IMG/VR virus record: IMGVR_UViG_3300048117_000532
Location: 1 to 45,920 of that record
Origin: a virus
DNA length: 45,920 nucleotides
Strand: one strand, 5' to 3'
The translations under genes and the position numbers were made by a program. Below the pieces are notes generated by a model. It was not told the origin of the DNA and made no database searches. It saw only the letters and a program-made list of their open reading frames with translations. Position 1 is the stretch's first letter. The number at the start of each line of letters is the position of its first letter. Positions 11,495 to 21,063 of the stretch are shown here, piece by piece.

Positions 11495-14400
11495 TGGCTA
11501 ATATTATAATATATCCTACGGGAAGTACATTAAACACCAATCCACATATAATTTTTAGTGGTACAGGTGTTGATTATACTATTGAAATAGATACTACAGG
11601 TGATTTAGTATTTAAGTCTTCTACAAATATTTTTAAAATATCTGATAGTGCTACTCCATTATCATTACCAGGTGAGGTTAATGTTATTAATAGTGAACTT
11701 TATGTTGGTAGTATGATGGTAGTTGACTCTGGAGGTCATTGGGTTGGGCAGACAGAAGGTCTTAAAGGTCAAAAAGGTCTCAAAGGACTACAAGGTGTTG
11801 ACGGTGATAAAGGTTTAAAAGGTAATAAAGGTATTCAGGGAATCGTTGGACCTACAGGTGATAAAGGTGACTTCGGTATCAAAGGTGGTATTGGTTCTGA
11901 CGGAGAAAAAGGAATCAAAGGTGAGCTTTCAGTCAAAGGGGATAAAGGTAACCGAGGACCACAAGGTGAGAAAGGTATTGTTGGACCTAAAGGGTTAAAA
12001 GGGTTAAAGCCGTCAGACTCAACAAAAGGTCTTAAAGGACCAACAGGTCTAAAAGGGTTAACATCTTCAGATAAAGGAACTAAAGGTCCGACAGGTCTTA
12101 AAGGTGTTAAAGGAAATAAGGGTCTAAAACCTGAACAAGGACCAAAAGGTAGTATAGGTGGTGATTCACCTCAAGGGCCAACAGGTTTAAAAGGGCCGAC
12201 ATCATCAGATAAAGGTCAAAAAGGACCAAAAGGTATAAAAGGTGTAAAGGGACAAAAAGGTATTCTTGGAAATCAAGGTCCACAAGGTGATAAAGGTGTT
12301 AGGTCGACAGATGGGGATAATGGACCACAAGGACCAACAGGACCTACCGCTGATAAAGGACCTATTGGTAACAAAGGTATAAAAGGTCTTACAGGACCAC
12401 AAGGTCCGCAAGGTCCTGATGGTATTGTAGGTGTACAAGGACCTGATGGTGATTTAGGACCAAGAGGTCCACAATCTACAGACAAAGGTGATAAAGGTAT
12501 CAAGGGTATTAAAGGTATCAAGGGTATTAAAGGACCTAAACAAGGTAGAGGTGTAATAGGTACACAAGGTGAAAAAGGATTTATCGGACCACAAGGTCCA
12601 ACAGGTCCAGGTGGACCAGCAGCCGTTAAAGGACCAATAGGTCCACAAGGACCGACAGGACCAAAAGGATTTGATGGAGATAGAGGGTTGCAGGGTGATT
12701 CACTAAAAGGACCTACAGGTTCTGGTGGAGATAACGGACCTCAAGGACCGGCAAGTACTGATAAAGGTACGAAAGGGTTAAAGGGATTAATTGGTATCAA
12801 AGGTATTAAAGGATTAATCGGACCACAATCATCAACTAGTTCAGGGTCACAAGGACCTACAGGTCCACAAGGACCAATTGGACCTGCAAGTTCTGACAAA
12901 GGTTTAAAAGGACCAGAAGGTACTAAAGGGTTAAGAGGACCACAAGGGCCTCAGGGACCTCAAGGTAATAATGAAAAGGGACTTATAGGTGATGTTGCCG
13001 TTGGTGGAGATATTGGACCAACAAATACAGATAAAGGACTACAAGGACCTACAGGTGATAAGGGACCTAAAGGTTTTCAAGGACCGAGAGGTACAATTGG
13101 TACTTCACCTAAAGGGGCGAGAGGAACACAAGGACCAACAGGTCCAACAGCTGAAAAAGGTCCGAGTGGTACGTCCACAAATAAAGGTAATAAAGGTATC
13201 AAAGGTATCAAAGGACCGAAAGGTACAGATGGACCGAGAGGAACTATTGGAAATAGTATAACGGGACCAACAGGACCCAACGGACCAACAGGACCTAATA
13301 ATGCCGATAAAGGACTTAAAGGTCCACAAGGACCAACAGGTCCAACTAATACTGATAAAGGAACACAAGGACCAAAAGGTCCTAGAGGTAATCAAGGTGG
13401 ACAAGGACCTCAAGGTCCGACAGGACCAAAGGGAACTACCGGTGGACAAGGACCGACAGGTCCATCAAGTACTGATAAAGGTATTAAAGGGCAAAAAGGT
13501 TATAAAGGTACTAAAGGACCAAATGGCCCCACCGGTCCTACAGGACCAAAAGGTACTAAAAATACCACACAAGGTGATAAGGGACCATCTTCAACAGATA
13601 AAGGTTTAAAAGGTTATAAAGGACCAAAAGGTTTACAGACAGGGAGAGGTACACAAGGGTCACAAGGACCTAAAGCATCTAATGGGGCAACAGGTCCTAC
13701 AGGACCAAAAGGACCTGCAAGTACTGATAGAGGTCCAATAGGACCAAAAGGACCACAAGGTAATGATGGTAACCGAGGTCCCCAAGGTAGTGCGTCAGGT
13801 ACAGGTATTCAAGGACCAACAGGACCCAAAGGACCGGCAGGTAATACTGCAGGACCAAAAGGAGCTATAGGTCCACGACAAAGCCAAGGCTCGCAAGGAC
13901 CACAAGGTTCTAAAGCTAGTCAAGGTACTAATGGACCTACAGGACCACAAGGTCCGGCAAGTACAGATAGAGGTCCACAAGGTAATAAAGGTATTAAAGG
14001 TGATTTAGGACCACAAGGGCCTAAGGCAACACAAGGTTCTGGTGGTGATACAGGTCCACAAGGACCGACAGGTCCATCAAGTACTGATAAAGGTAATAAA
14101 GGTTTAAAAGGTGGTCTTAAATCACAAACATCAGATAAAGGTATTAAGGGTTACAAAGGGCCGAGAGCGGCAACGGGTCAACAAGGTCCACAAGGACCGG
14201 CAAGTTCTGTTAGGGGACCAGAAGGTAATAAGGGTCCAAGAGGGCCTCAGGGTTCACAAGGACCACAAGGACCTAAAGCTAGTCAAGGTCTTAATGGACC
14301 TACAGGACCACAAGGTCCGGCAAGTACGGATAAAGGTAATAAAGGTATTAAAGGTCCGAGAGGTGGACAAGGTCCACAAGGACCTACAGGTTATCAACCT

Positions 14401-15465
14401 GGACAAGGTCCACAAGGACCTAAAGGGGCTGTAGGTGCTGATGGTAATGAGCCAGGACCACGAGGACCCCAAGGACCACGAGGACCGCAAGGGCCTACAG
14501 GTCCACAAGGACCCAAAGCCTCTGGAGGGGCGACAGGTCCGACAGGTAAAGAAGGTCCGGCAAGTTCAGAAAAGGGACCAAGAGGAAATGTAGGTAGTCA
14601 AGGACCAAAAGGACCTAAAGGGTTCAAAGGTGGACAAGGACCCAAAGGACCTAAAGGTCATAAGGGGAATACAGGGGAAAAAGGATTTAAAGGTCCAAAA
14701 GGTTACAAAGGTCCTAGAGGACCGCAAGGACCCCAAGGTTTAAAAGGACCAAGATTATCTCAAGGGTCAGGAGACGTAGGTGATACAGGACCACAAGGAC
14801 CGGCAAGTACTGAAAAAGGTCTTAAAGGACCTAAAGGTCCTAAAGGAGCTAAAGGACCAAAAGGCCTAAAAGGACATAAAGGTTATAAAGGACCTAAAGG
14901 TCCAAAAGGTGTACTTGGTAAAGATGGACCACAAGGTCCGCAAGGTCCAAAAGGACCTACAGGTTCTGGCGGACCAACAGGGCCAGCAGGACAAAAAGGA
15001 CCAAAAGGACTTAAAGGGATTAAAGGTAGAACCGGAGAAAAAGGTTTAAAAGGACGAACTTCAAGTCAAGGCTCACAAGGTATTCAAGGAACTCAAGGAC
15101 CGGCAGGAGCCCAAGGTCCGGCGGGTTCTTTTTCCGATAAAAGATTAAAGGAAAATATTAAAAAAATTGATACACCTTTACAGAAAGTTTTAAATCTACG
15201 TGGTGTTGAATTTATATGGAAAGAAGAAAATCTCGATGGTACCGTTTTACTTGATGGTGGTAGAAAAGATATTGGAGTTATTGCTCAAGAGGTAAAAGAA
15301 GTTTTACCTGAATTAATTGGTGGTTCAGAAGAAAGAGGTTATAAAGTTAGTTATGAACAATTAATCTCAGTATTATTTGAAGCAATTAAGGAACAAGAAT
15401 TAATCTTAAAGGATAAAGATGGTGAACTAACTGAGTTAGAGGGAAAGTTTAAACGTAATCAATAA
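11494..15465 (+). CDS. Collagen-like tail fibre 3 with C-terminal S74 chaperone
   Basis: A 1323-residue paralogue of fibre 1. The head (1-88) contains [19 protein letters not shown] and ends in a [13 protein letters not shown] linker matching that of fibre 1. Residues 89-1210 are Gly-X-Y repeats with frequent ASTDKG and SSDKG breaks. The S74 chaperone begins at S1214 ([11 protein letters not shown]) and includes [14 protein letters not shown] and a C-terminal helix. The Ser-Asp junction used for self-release is intact, as in the other two fibres. The ATG overlaps the stop of fibre 2 by one base (TAATG). The last 17 bases overlap the converging gene at 15449. Three tandem paralogues suggest a bundle of different fibres or alternative receptor specificities. 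Confidence 0.93.
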   Translation: MANIIIYPTGSTLNTNPHIIFSGTGVDYTIEIDTTGDLVFKSSTNIFKISDSATPLSLPGEVNVINSELYVGSMMVVDSGGHWVGQTEGLKGQKGLKGLQGVDGDKGLKGNKGIQGIVGPTGDKGDFGIKGGIGSDGEKGIKGELSVKGDKGNRGPQGEKGIVGPKGLKGLKPSDSTKGLKGPTGLKGLTSSDKGTKGPTGLKGVKGNKGLKPEQGPKGSIGGDSPQGPTGLKGPTSSDKGQKGPKGIKGVKGQKGILGNQGPQGDKGVRSTDGDNGPQGPTGPTADKGPIGNKGIKGLTGPQGPQGPDGIVGVQGPDGDLGPRGPQSTDKGDKGIKGIKGIKGIKGPKQGRGVIGTQGEKGFIGPQGPTGPGGPAAVKGPIGPQGPTGPKGFDGDRGLQGDSLKGPTGSGGDNGPQGPASTDKGTKGLKGLIGIKGIKGLIGPQSSTSSGSQGPTGPQGPIGPASSDKGLKGPEGTKGLRGPQGPQGPQGNNEKGLIGDVAVGGDIGPTNTDKGLQGPTGDKGPKGFQGPRGTIGTSPKGARGTQGPTGPTAEKGPSGTSTNKGNKGIKGIKGPKGTDGPRGTIGNSITGPTGPNGPTGPNNADKGLKGPQGPTGPTNTDKGTQGPKGPRGNQGGQGPQGPTGPKGTTGGQGPTGPSSTDKGIKGQKGYKGTKGPNGPTGPTGPKGTKNTTQGDKGPSSTDKGLKGYKGPKGLQTGRGTQGSQGPKASNGATGPTGPKGPASTDRGPIGPKGPQGNDGNRGPQGSASGTGIQGPTGPKGPAGNTAGPKGAIGPRQSQGSQGPQGSKASQGTNGPTGPQGPASTDRGPQGNKGIKGDLGPQGPKATQGSGGDTGPQGPTGPSSTDKGNKGLKGGLKSQTSDKGIKGYKGPRAATGQQGPQGPASSVRGPEGNKGPRGPQGSQGPQGPKASQGLNGPTGPQGPASTDKGNKGIKGPRGGQGPQGPTGYQPGQGPQGPKGAVGADGNEPGPRGPQGPRGPQGPTGPQGPKASGGATGPTGKEGPASSEKGPRGNVGSQGPKGPKGFKGGQGPKGPKGHKGNTGEKGFKGPKGYKGPRGPQGPQGLKGPRLSQGSGDVGDTGPQGPASTEKGLKGPKGPKGAKGPKGLKGHKGYKGPKGPKGVLGKDGPQGPQGPKGPTGSGGPTGPAGQKGPKGLKGIKGRTGEKGLKGRTSSQGSQGIQGTQGPAGAQGPAGSFSDKRLKENIKKIDTPLQKVLNLRGVEFIWKEENLDGTVLLDGGRKDIGVIAQEVKEVLPELIGGSEERGYKVSYEQLISVLFEAIKEQELILKDKDGELTELEGKFKRNQ
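11758..15123 (+). repeat. Collagen Gly-X-Y repeat tract of fibre 3
   Basis: About 3.4 kb of ggt/gga-led nine-base units. [14 protein letters not shown]-like blocks recur many times nearly unchanged at DNA level, giving long direct repeats within the gene. Confidence 0.94.
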
Positions 15466-16504
15466 TCATATCATTTAAATACTTTTTAACTAAAGTATGG
15501 TCGGCATAATCATAATAACTTCTACTCATTGATGCACCTTCAATTACTTCCTCAGTAATCATTTCTTTAGTGAGGTCTTCAAAGTCACCATAATAGTCAA
15601 ATGCATTTCTATAATCATCTAATTGATAGTCATCATTAAAAATTGAACTAAATAAAAAAGGTATGAATTTGGTAACTTCAATGATGTAGTTATATATAGT
15701 TTTCTCCTCACCTTTACTATTCTTTATGGTCTTAGATTCCCAATCACCACTATTATCTATCTCCAATAAACTTCTAACTTCACTCATTATTTCATTATAC
15801 TTTTCATCGGTATATGCTGTATTATATGAGTTATGGTGAAGTGAATATAAATTACTTGAAACTTCAGAAGCTTCATCTAATAAAACTTTAGTAGATGTTT
15901 CATCTTCTTCTAAAATATCCATTACTAACATAGGGTCTTTAACATCAACATAATCGGGGTGACCTTGGTCTTTAGCCATATTTTCTAATAACTCAGTTTC
16001 GGGTGAAATTTGAGTTCCTGATAATTCTTCAGATATTGATTTGGCAAGTAAGAATTTATTTTTTTCATTTAACTCTTCAATAACATCGGTATACAAATTT
16101 TGAGTAACATCGCTAAATGGTTCGAACCAATCATCTTCACCTAAAATATTTTTAACCATTTCCGATGATGACATTTCACGATTACCGTCATCTGATTTAA
16201 AAAAAATACTTAAGTCTGACCTTTCACCAAGAGTTAAAAAATATTTATCACCTTTCTTAGTTATATCACTATAAGTGGAAACAATGTTATCGATAGTTTT
16301 TTTACGGTCATCAATATAACTCTTTCTTAGATAAGTCATTGGAAACATTTCAATAACACTTTCGTATGTGTCGGAGTTTTGAAGTAACCCAAACCTTTCT
16401 AACAAATCAAAAAAACTATCCTTATCTCCATTGAGATAACGGTTGATAAAGTCTTCAACCTCACCTGAACCTCCCGATAGTATATTGATAATTTTTTCTT
16501 TCAT
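15449..16504 (-). CDS. Unknown acidic protein, 351 aa
   Basis: Not recognised. It is strongly acidic (many Asp and Glu), has no membrane segment or signal peptide, and is predicted largely helical. The start is supported by a TATATTTATA box 16 bases upstream on the coding strand. It converges on fibre 3 and overlaps its last 17 bases. A role tied to the fibres (assembly factor or baseplate partner) is possible only from position. Confidence 0.6.
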   Translation of the reverse strand: MKEKIINILSGGSGEVEDFINRYLNGDKDSFFDLLERFGLLQNSDTYESVIEMFPMTYLRKSYIDDRKKTIDNIVSTYSDITKKGDKYFLTLGERSDLSIFFKSDDGNREMSSSEMVKNILGEDDWFEPFSDVTQNLYTDVIEELNEKNKFLLAKSISEELSGTQISPETELLENMAKDQGHPDYVDVKDPMLVMDILEEDETSTKVLLDEASEVSSNLYSLHHNSYNTAYTDEKYNEIMSEVRSLLEIDNSGDWESKTIKNSKGEEKTIYNYIIEVTKFIPFLFSSIFNDDYQLDDYRNAFDYYGDFEDLTKEMITEEVIEGASMSRSYYDYADHTLVKKYLNDMIIDYV

Positions 16505-16519
16505 AACACGTTATTTACA

Positions 16520-16529
16520 TATAAATATA
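16520..16529 (-). promoter_or_regulatory. Putative late-type promoter (TATATTTATA)
   Basis: The coding-strand sequence is an exact TATATTTATA ending 16 bases before the start of the 351-aa gene. Its 5' edge overlaps the T-run of the upstream terminator. It differs by one base from the host-type TATATTTGTA box. Confidence 0.55.
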
Positions 16530-16553
16530 AAAAAAGGTGAGTTTTACCTCACC
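16529..16553 (-). terminator. Intrinsic terminator of the 43-aa gene
   Basis: Read on the reverse strand: GGTGAG, six-base loop, CTCACC, then seven T. It follows the 43-aa gene and sits directly before the next reverse-strand promoter. Confidence 0.75.
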
Positions 16554-16582
16554 TATTTACCCCAATCCCTTATTTTGTTTAA

Positions 16583-16714
16583 TTACTTCTTATCGTAATA
16601 CTTTTCAACCGTCTTTTTGATGGCTTCTTTAACAGTTTGAGTGTTTGTACTTTTAACAGTTTGTGAACTTTGTTTTGTTTGGTTTTTGTTTTTGTTTTTA
16701 CATCCGCATCCCAT
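16583..16714 (-). CDS. Small basic protein, 43 aa, starting MGCGC
   Basis: A short gene on the reverse strand with a clean start, stop, promoter and terminator. The protein begins MGCGCKNKNKNQTKQ and ends in a Lys/Tyr-rich tail (VEKYYDKK). The two N-terminal cysteines in GCGC could bind a metal or be lipidated or cross-linked, but no function is known to me. A TATATTTAT box lies 32 bases upstream and an intrinsic terminator 30 bases downstream, so it appears to be a stand-alone transcription unit, which argues that it is real despite its size. Confidence 0.7.
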   Translation of the reverse strand: MGCGCKNKNKNQTKQSSQTVKSTNTQTVKEAIKKTVEKYYDKK

Positions 16715-16745
16715 AGTTGATATTTTTTTAGTAAAGTTTATAATA

Positions 16746-16754
16746 ATAAATATA
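16746..16754 (-). promoter_or_regulatory. Putative late-type promoter for the 43-aa gene
   Basis: The coding-strand TATATTTAT lies 32 bases upstream of the MGCGC gene. It sits back to back with the forward-strand box at 16791, so two divergent units are served by the same motif within 55 bases. Confidence 0.5.
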
Positions 16755-16790
16755 AGTAACCATGAATTAGTGTAATAATCGGTTTTTATT

Positions 16791-16799
16791 TATATTTAT
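16791..16799 (+). promoter_or_regulatory. Putative late-type promoter for the GTKWCT gene pair
   Basis: TATATTTAT followed by GATAAAAG, 18 bases before the ATG at 16817. There is no TTTG about 20 bases upstream. Confidence 0.5.
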
Positions 16800-16816
16800 G
16801 ATAAAAGTACAATATT

Positions 16817-18436
16817 ATGAATCTTAGTCAAGTTTTATTAGAAAGTAGGAAGGATGATTTTTTAAGAATGTTTAGAGACAAGTTTTCTGACGAACAACTT
16901 AAAAAAGTTTTTACCCTATCTAGACAATTAGCCCCTAATCAAAAATTCCTTACATTTTTAGGTAAAGTTATACCTACAGAAAATTTTGATGAGAATTTAA
17001 GTAAAGCTGAAAAAGTAGTTGAGAAATTTATTAAGTACCAACAAGCTCTACAACAAAAAGATATTAATCAATTTAAAACTTTAGATGAGATAATAACTGC
17101 TATTAATAATCATGAGAATAAAGTTAGACGTACAGTTAAATCTGTTGATGGTGCTGATGTTGTTTATGAAGATGACCGATTTACGGTTGTAACTCCTCAA
17201 ACACATAAGGCGAGTTGTTATTATGGTGCTGGTACTAAGTGGTGTACTGCCTCTATGAATGGTTCTTCACATTTCGATAACTACAATGTAGATGGTAAAC
17301 TTTTCTATATCTTAGATAAAAAAGCAAAAAGTAATGACAAATATTATAAAGTGGCTTTATTACAAAAATATGATGGAGATAAAACATTCTATGATGCACC
17401 TGATAAATCTTTTAAAGATGGGTGGATATTAGGTACTCCAGAATATGATGAAATTCAAAACGCGATTGATAAATACATTAATACTAACTACCAAAGAGAG
17501 ATTAATATCTTTAAAGATAAAGAGGCGGCTAGACTTGAAAGAGAAAGATTAAGAAGAGTGGCTGAAAGACGTAGAATTGCTCAGTTAAGGGCTGATGCGG
17601 ATGAAAGAAAAGAAGAGGATTCATGGAATTTAGAAAACGAACCTGACCAACAAGCGCTGGAGGCTAATGCGGTATTTGAAGTTATGGTTGATGAGTACGG
17701 CGTATCTGTTTTAGAAGAAGAAGGTGAGTCTATATATGATTTAATCCCGTCACAGTATAATCATTATGATTTACCAACATTTGAATGGGTAGGTGATGAT
17801 GATACTGGAATAACCTTTGCTGTTGGTACGTGGGATGAAGTATGGCAAGCGGCTAAAGAATATATGGAAGGACTATGGGATGACCAAGGGGCTGACGGAT
17901 GGAGTAGCTCGTTTATTGAAAGTCATATTGATGAGCAGGAAGTTAGAGATTATTTTTATGATATGTTTGAAGATGATGTAAATAATAATTATGAATCATA
18001 TTTTGATACAGACGAATTACCACTATCAGACGAACAAGAATCTCAAGTAGCCAAATTAAAAGAAGAGGCAGAAGAGTTAGATGAGATAACTAGAAATGTA
18101 GATGACGTATATAATGAAGATGAGGTAGAATTAGCTGAAGATAGATGGAATGAAATAGATGATGAAATAACATATATTGAATCTGACCCTGAAGGTGAAC
18201 CGACAGAGGAACAAATTGAAGATATGGTAAATAGTAGAGTTAATGATGTCATGTATGATATGATGGCTAGTATGACCGATTATGGTTTAGATATAAGTGA
18301 CTATGTCGATAAAGATGCGTTATTTGAGTCAGCAATTGATAGCGATGGTGTGGGTAATTCTCTTAGTAGTTACGATGGGTTAGATAATGAAGTAATGATA
18401 GGTGATACTTGGTTTCACGTTTTTAGAACAGAATAA
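16817..18436 (+). CDS. GTKWCT-motif protein A, 539 aa, possible head-packaged protein
   Basis: Function unknown. The N-terminus MNLSQVLLES matches the pattern of T4-type capsid-targeting peptides, with L-L-E|S as a possible prohead-protease site. Residues about 30-215 form a module shared with the next gene: LQQKDINQFKTL, then SCYYGAGTKWCTAS near residue 133, then YKVALL. Residues about 230-280 are charged and helical (RLERERLRRVAERRR). The C-terminal half is very acidic with many Tyr and Trp. The Cys-Tyr-Tyr / Trp-Cys pattern looks like a conserved active or metal site. The stop overlaps the next ATG by one base. Confidence 0.65.
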   Translation: MNLSQVLLESRKDDFLRMFRDKFSDEQLKKVFTLSRQLAPNQKFLTFLGKVIPTENFDENLSKAEKVVEKFIKYQQALQQKDINQFKTLDEIITAINNHENKVRRTVKSVDGADVVYEDDRFTVVTPQTHKASCYYGAGTKWCTASMNGSSHFDNYNVDGKLFYILDKKAKSNDKYYKVALLQKYDGDKTFYDAPDKSFKDGWILGTPEYDEIQNAIDKYINTNYQREINIFKDKEAARLERERLRRVAERRRIAQLRADADERKEEDSWNLENEPDQQALEANAVFEVMVDEYGVSVLEEEGESIYDLIPSQYNHYDLPTFEWVGDDDTGITFAVGTWDEVWQAAKEYMEGLWDDQGADGWSSSFIESHIDEQEVRDYFYDMFEDDVNNNYESYFDTDELPLSDEQESQVAKLKEEAEELDEITRNVDDVYNEDEVELAEDRWNEIDDEITYIESDPEGEPTEEQIEDMVNSRVNDVMYDMMASMTDYGLDISDYVDKDALFESAIDSDGVGNSLSSYDGLDNEVMIGDTWFHVFRTE

Positions 18437-19866
18437 TGAAGTTATTAAATTTAATAGAAGGTAGAAGAGAAGATATACTCAATCGTTTTGATGAGAACCC
18501 TGAGTTACGCAAAACAATAGAGGAGTTCTTAGACCATGAATTCAATAAGAAAACAAATTATAAATATGTAAATTGGGTACTTAAAAGAAATTTTGATGAC
18601 TTTGGTAATACAATTATTTCTTTAGATAGTGTAATTAATTGGATTGAAAAATTTGATAGAGTAAGGAAAAACTTACAATACAAAGATATTAATCAATATA
18701 AAAACCTTCATGACCTTATCGATGCGTTAGAAGTTTACGGTGACACAAAAAGTGAAGAAAAAACTAAAGTAGAATCGGGCACCTCAAAGATATATGAGGA
18801 CTCTGAAGTTTTAATAGTTAAACCACTTACTCAAAAATCATCATGTTATTATGGTCAGGGTACCAAATGGTGTACGTCAGCCACATCTGGTGGTAACGCA
18901 TTTAGAGCCTATAATGATAGAGGTCCTTTGTATTATTTTATATTTAAAAATTTAAATAAAGATAATGATTATTATAAAATCGCCATTCATTATAATGTAG
19001 CTGAGGATAGGTACTCACTTTTTGATGCTAAAGATAATTTTAATTCTAATCTGTTAGGTTTTTTAAAAACAAATTCAGCTTTCAATTCGATTGAAAAAGA
19101 TATTGAAGAAAATCATAAAGTTGATGAATCTAAAAGTTTAGAGATTATGTTAATTAAACTTATTAGAGAAAATAAGTTTAATTTTAGTAAAATTAGAAAA
19201 TATGTTTTATACGATAAGTTAGTTAATATAATTGGTGATGATAAAGGTACGAGACCACTTGTAGTCGGTTGGTATGGTGAAAAACGTATTATGATTAAAG
19301 TAAGTGATAACGATGAGGAAATAGAATTTAGGGAATTAAGAAACAGTACTCCAAATTATGTTTATGATAGGAGACCTCTATATGAAATGGTAGAATATCT
19401 TGAGTCTAAATCGGACCCATATGATTTAGCACATTTATTAAGTCAAAATACTATACATACTAATTATAAAGTTATTAGAGATATATTTAATTTCTTTATT
19501 GAAGAATTACATGAAGAGTTAAGTGTGGGTAATCAAGAAGGTTTTAAGTTTTGGAACCCTGTAAACTCACATTCAAATTACCGTTTTGAAAGTAGAAATC
19601 CTGATAATGCTTACATTAAATTTTTAAATTATATAACTCAAAAAACAAATGAAGGGGAACCAGCCAGTAAGAGAGATTTCTTAATTAATGTCTTAGAAAA
19701 AGACCCTGAAGACGTAGTATTTTCAGGATATCTCTCAACAATGTTCAGTTCAATGAAAGATGCTGGACTCGTTAGTCTTTACAGAGCCAATACTTCGCCT
19801 TATTTTAGGTACAGGCTTGGGCCCAACCACAGTGTTTGGGAAAAAGGAAGACTAAAGAGAATATGA
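18436..19866 (+). CDS. GTKWCT-motif protein B, 476 aa, possible head-packaged protein
   Basis: A paralogue of the preceding gene in its N-terminal 220 residues: MKLLNLIEGRRED (possible L-I-E|G processing site), LQYKDINQYKNL and SCYYGQGTKWCTSAT near residue 137. The C-terminal half differs: it is less acidic and ends in a basic tail (HSVWEKGRLKRI), with a region around residues 405-465 that could be a winged-helix domain. A shared N-terminal module with different C-termini suggests a common enzymatic or targeting unit joined to different effectors. It is coupled by TAATG to the gene before and by ATGA to the gene after. Confidence 0.63.
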   Translation: MKLLNLIEGRREDILNRFDENPELRKTIEEFLDHEFNKKTNYKYVNWVLKRNFDDFGNTIISLDSVINWIEKFDRVRKNLQYKDINQYKNLHDLIDALEVYGDTKSEEKTKVESGTSKIYEDSEVLIVKPLTQKSSCYYGQGTKWCTSATSGGNAFRAYNDRGPLYYFIFKNLNKDNDYYKIAIHYNVAEDRYSLFDAKDNFNSNLLGFLKTNSAFNSIEKDIEENHKVDESKSLEIMLIKLIRENKFNFSKIRKYVLYDKLVNIIGDDKGTRPLVVGWYGEKRIMIKVSDNDEEIEFRELRNSTPNYVYDRRPLYEMVEYLESKSDPYDLAHLLSQNTIHTNYKVIRDIFNFFIEELHEELSVGNQEGFKFWNPVNSHSNYRFESRNPDNAYIKFLNYITQKTNEGEPASKRDFLINVLEKDPEDVVFSGYLSTMFSSMKDAGLVSLYRANTSPYFRYRLGPNHSVWEKGRLKRI

Positions 19867-20639
19867 GATTAGATACCAATTGGATTTTACAAGAACCTAT
19901 AGATTTAGAGCATAAACAATATGTTCTAATGGACTATATTACCAAAGTTGATAAGGACTTTGATGAATTTAAGTTATACCCATCCTTCCAAGAATTGTCG
20001 TTACATTTAGCTAACGTTGGTTCAATTAAGGACCGTTCTAGATATATTACACTTAATAGGGAACCAGACGATATTGATGATGAAATATTATTAGACGACT
20101 TGGTGTATAATAATTTAAGACATAGTAAAGAAACTAAAGAAGAAATATCAAAGATTATAAAGTTTTCTCAGAGTAGATTAACGGATTTATTTTTAATAGG
20201 TAAGTCTATATGGACATTACTATATGATAATGTTTCAATACGAATTGTCTTTAATGACCTTAAAAAAACAAATACTAAACCAGGTATAGGGTTTTTTTAT
20301 ATTGTGTATGATGAGTTATTACATGTTTATCAATATAGAATTAATACCTACACTAAAACAACTAATGAAAATAAATGTAAAGTAGATTTAATTTATAAAG
20401 GTGACGTGATAGACGTAACCGATAAAAAAAGTCTAATTAATTTAATTAGAAGTAAAGCTATTATTTTCAATGAAAAAAAATCAGAAAAGTTTTTAAAACA
20501 GATAGAAGATTCATATCCTATTTTTAGGGTTAGGTATGAAGAAAAATTTCCGTTAGAAGGTTCTATTTTATCTATAGCTAAGAGAAAGGTTATGAACTAT
20601 ATTTTTCAAACAATTAAAATTCAAGAATTAAAGTCCTAA
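19863..20639 (+). CDS. Unknown protein, 258 aa
   Basis: Not recognised. The start at 19863 is chosen because ATG overlaps the previous stop as ATGA; an in-frame ATG at 19836 would add nine basic residues and overlap by 31 bases. The protein is mixed alpha/beta, soluble, with an acidic first half and a basic C-terminal helix (SIAKRKVMNYIFQTIK). The following gene begins two bases after the stop. It is part of the continuous forward operon from 16817 to at least 21995. Confidence 0.6.
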   Translation: MRLDTNWILQEPIDLEHKQYVLMDYITKVDKDFDEFKLYPSFQELSLHLANVGSIKDRSRYITLNREPDDIDDEILLDDLVYNNLRHSKETKEEISKIIKFSQSRLTDLFLIGKSIWTLLYDNVSIRIVFNDLKKTNTKPGIGFFYIVYDELLHVYQYRINTYTKTTNENKCKVDLIYKGDVIDVTDKKSLINLIRSKAIIFNEKKSEKFLKQIEDSYPIFRVRYEEKFPLEGSILSIAKRKVMNYIFQTIKIQELKS

Positions 20640-20640
20640 G

Positions 20641-21063
20641 ATGAGTAACATTAAACTTAAAAAACCTGACCATATTGTATGGGACGAAGAAACTCAAAAA
20701 TATAACGCAAATATATTACCTTATGGGAGTAGCGTATCGGCGCCCGTTATTAAAATAGAAGATATTTCATCCTACAAACAAAGGAATGTACAAAAGATAC
20801 AGAAAAAATTCAATAAAAAATACCAAGAATTAGTAGATGAATATAATAATTTAGTTGATGAAGTTAAATTAAATCAAATAGTGTATGAGTCTAAATTTTC
20901 TTTTGAGCCGATAATAGGTCATATTTATTATCTTTATTATGGAGATGATGGAAAATATTTCTTATCATTAATAGAACCTGAAATGTGGAATCAAGAATTT
21001 GTTCTAAGTGTTGAACTAAATTCTGAACATAAATGGGTCTTAATAAAAAAACCTCAAAACTAA
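20641..21063 (+). CDS. DUF2452 family protein
   Basis: A 140-residue protein with the features I associate with DUF2452: a disordered start leading to NILPYGSSVSAPVIKIED, a central coiled coil (about 45-85), and the signature EPIIGHIYYLYYGDDGK followed by FLSLIEPEMW. The biochemical role of the family is unknown. Its stop overlaps the next start by one base (TAATG), so it is coupled to the glycosyltransferase. Confidence 0.75.
   Translation: MSNIKLKKPDHIVWDEETQKYNANILPYGSSVSAPVIKIEDISSYKQRNVQKIQKKFNKKYQELVDEYNNLVDEVKLNQIVYESKFSFEPIIGHIYYLYYGDDGKYFLSLIEPEMWNQEFVLSVELNSEHKWVLIKKPQN

Noticed and set aside
2470-15123. CRISPR array or tandem-repeat mobile element
   Set aside because: The repeats are nine-base coding units in one frame giving collagen triplets; there are no unique spacers between constant repeats.
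2484-15400. Many long open frames on the reverse strand and in other forward frames inside the fibre genes
   Set aside because: They are by-products of the repetitive Gly-X-Y codons; their translations are low-complexity (Pro/Leu/Gly or Trp/Ser/Thr repeats) and they lack own promoters or consistent gene spacing.
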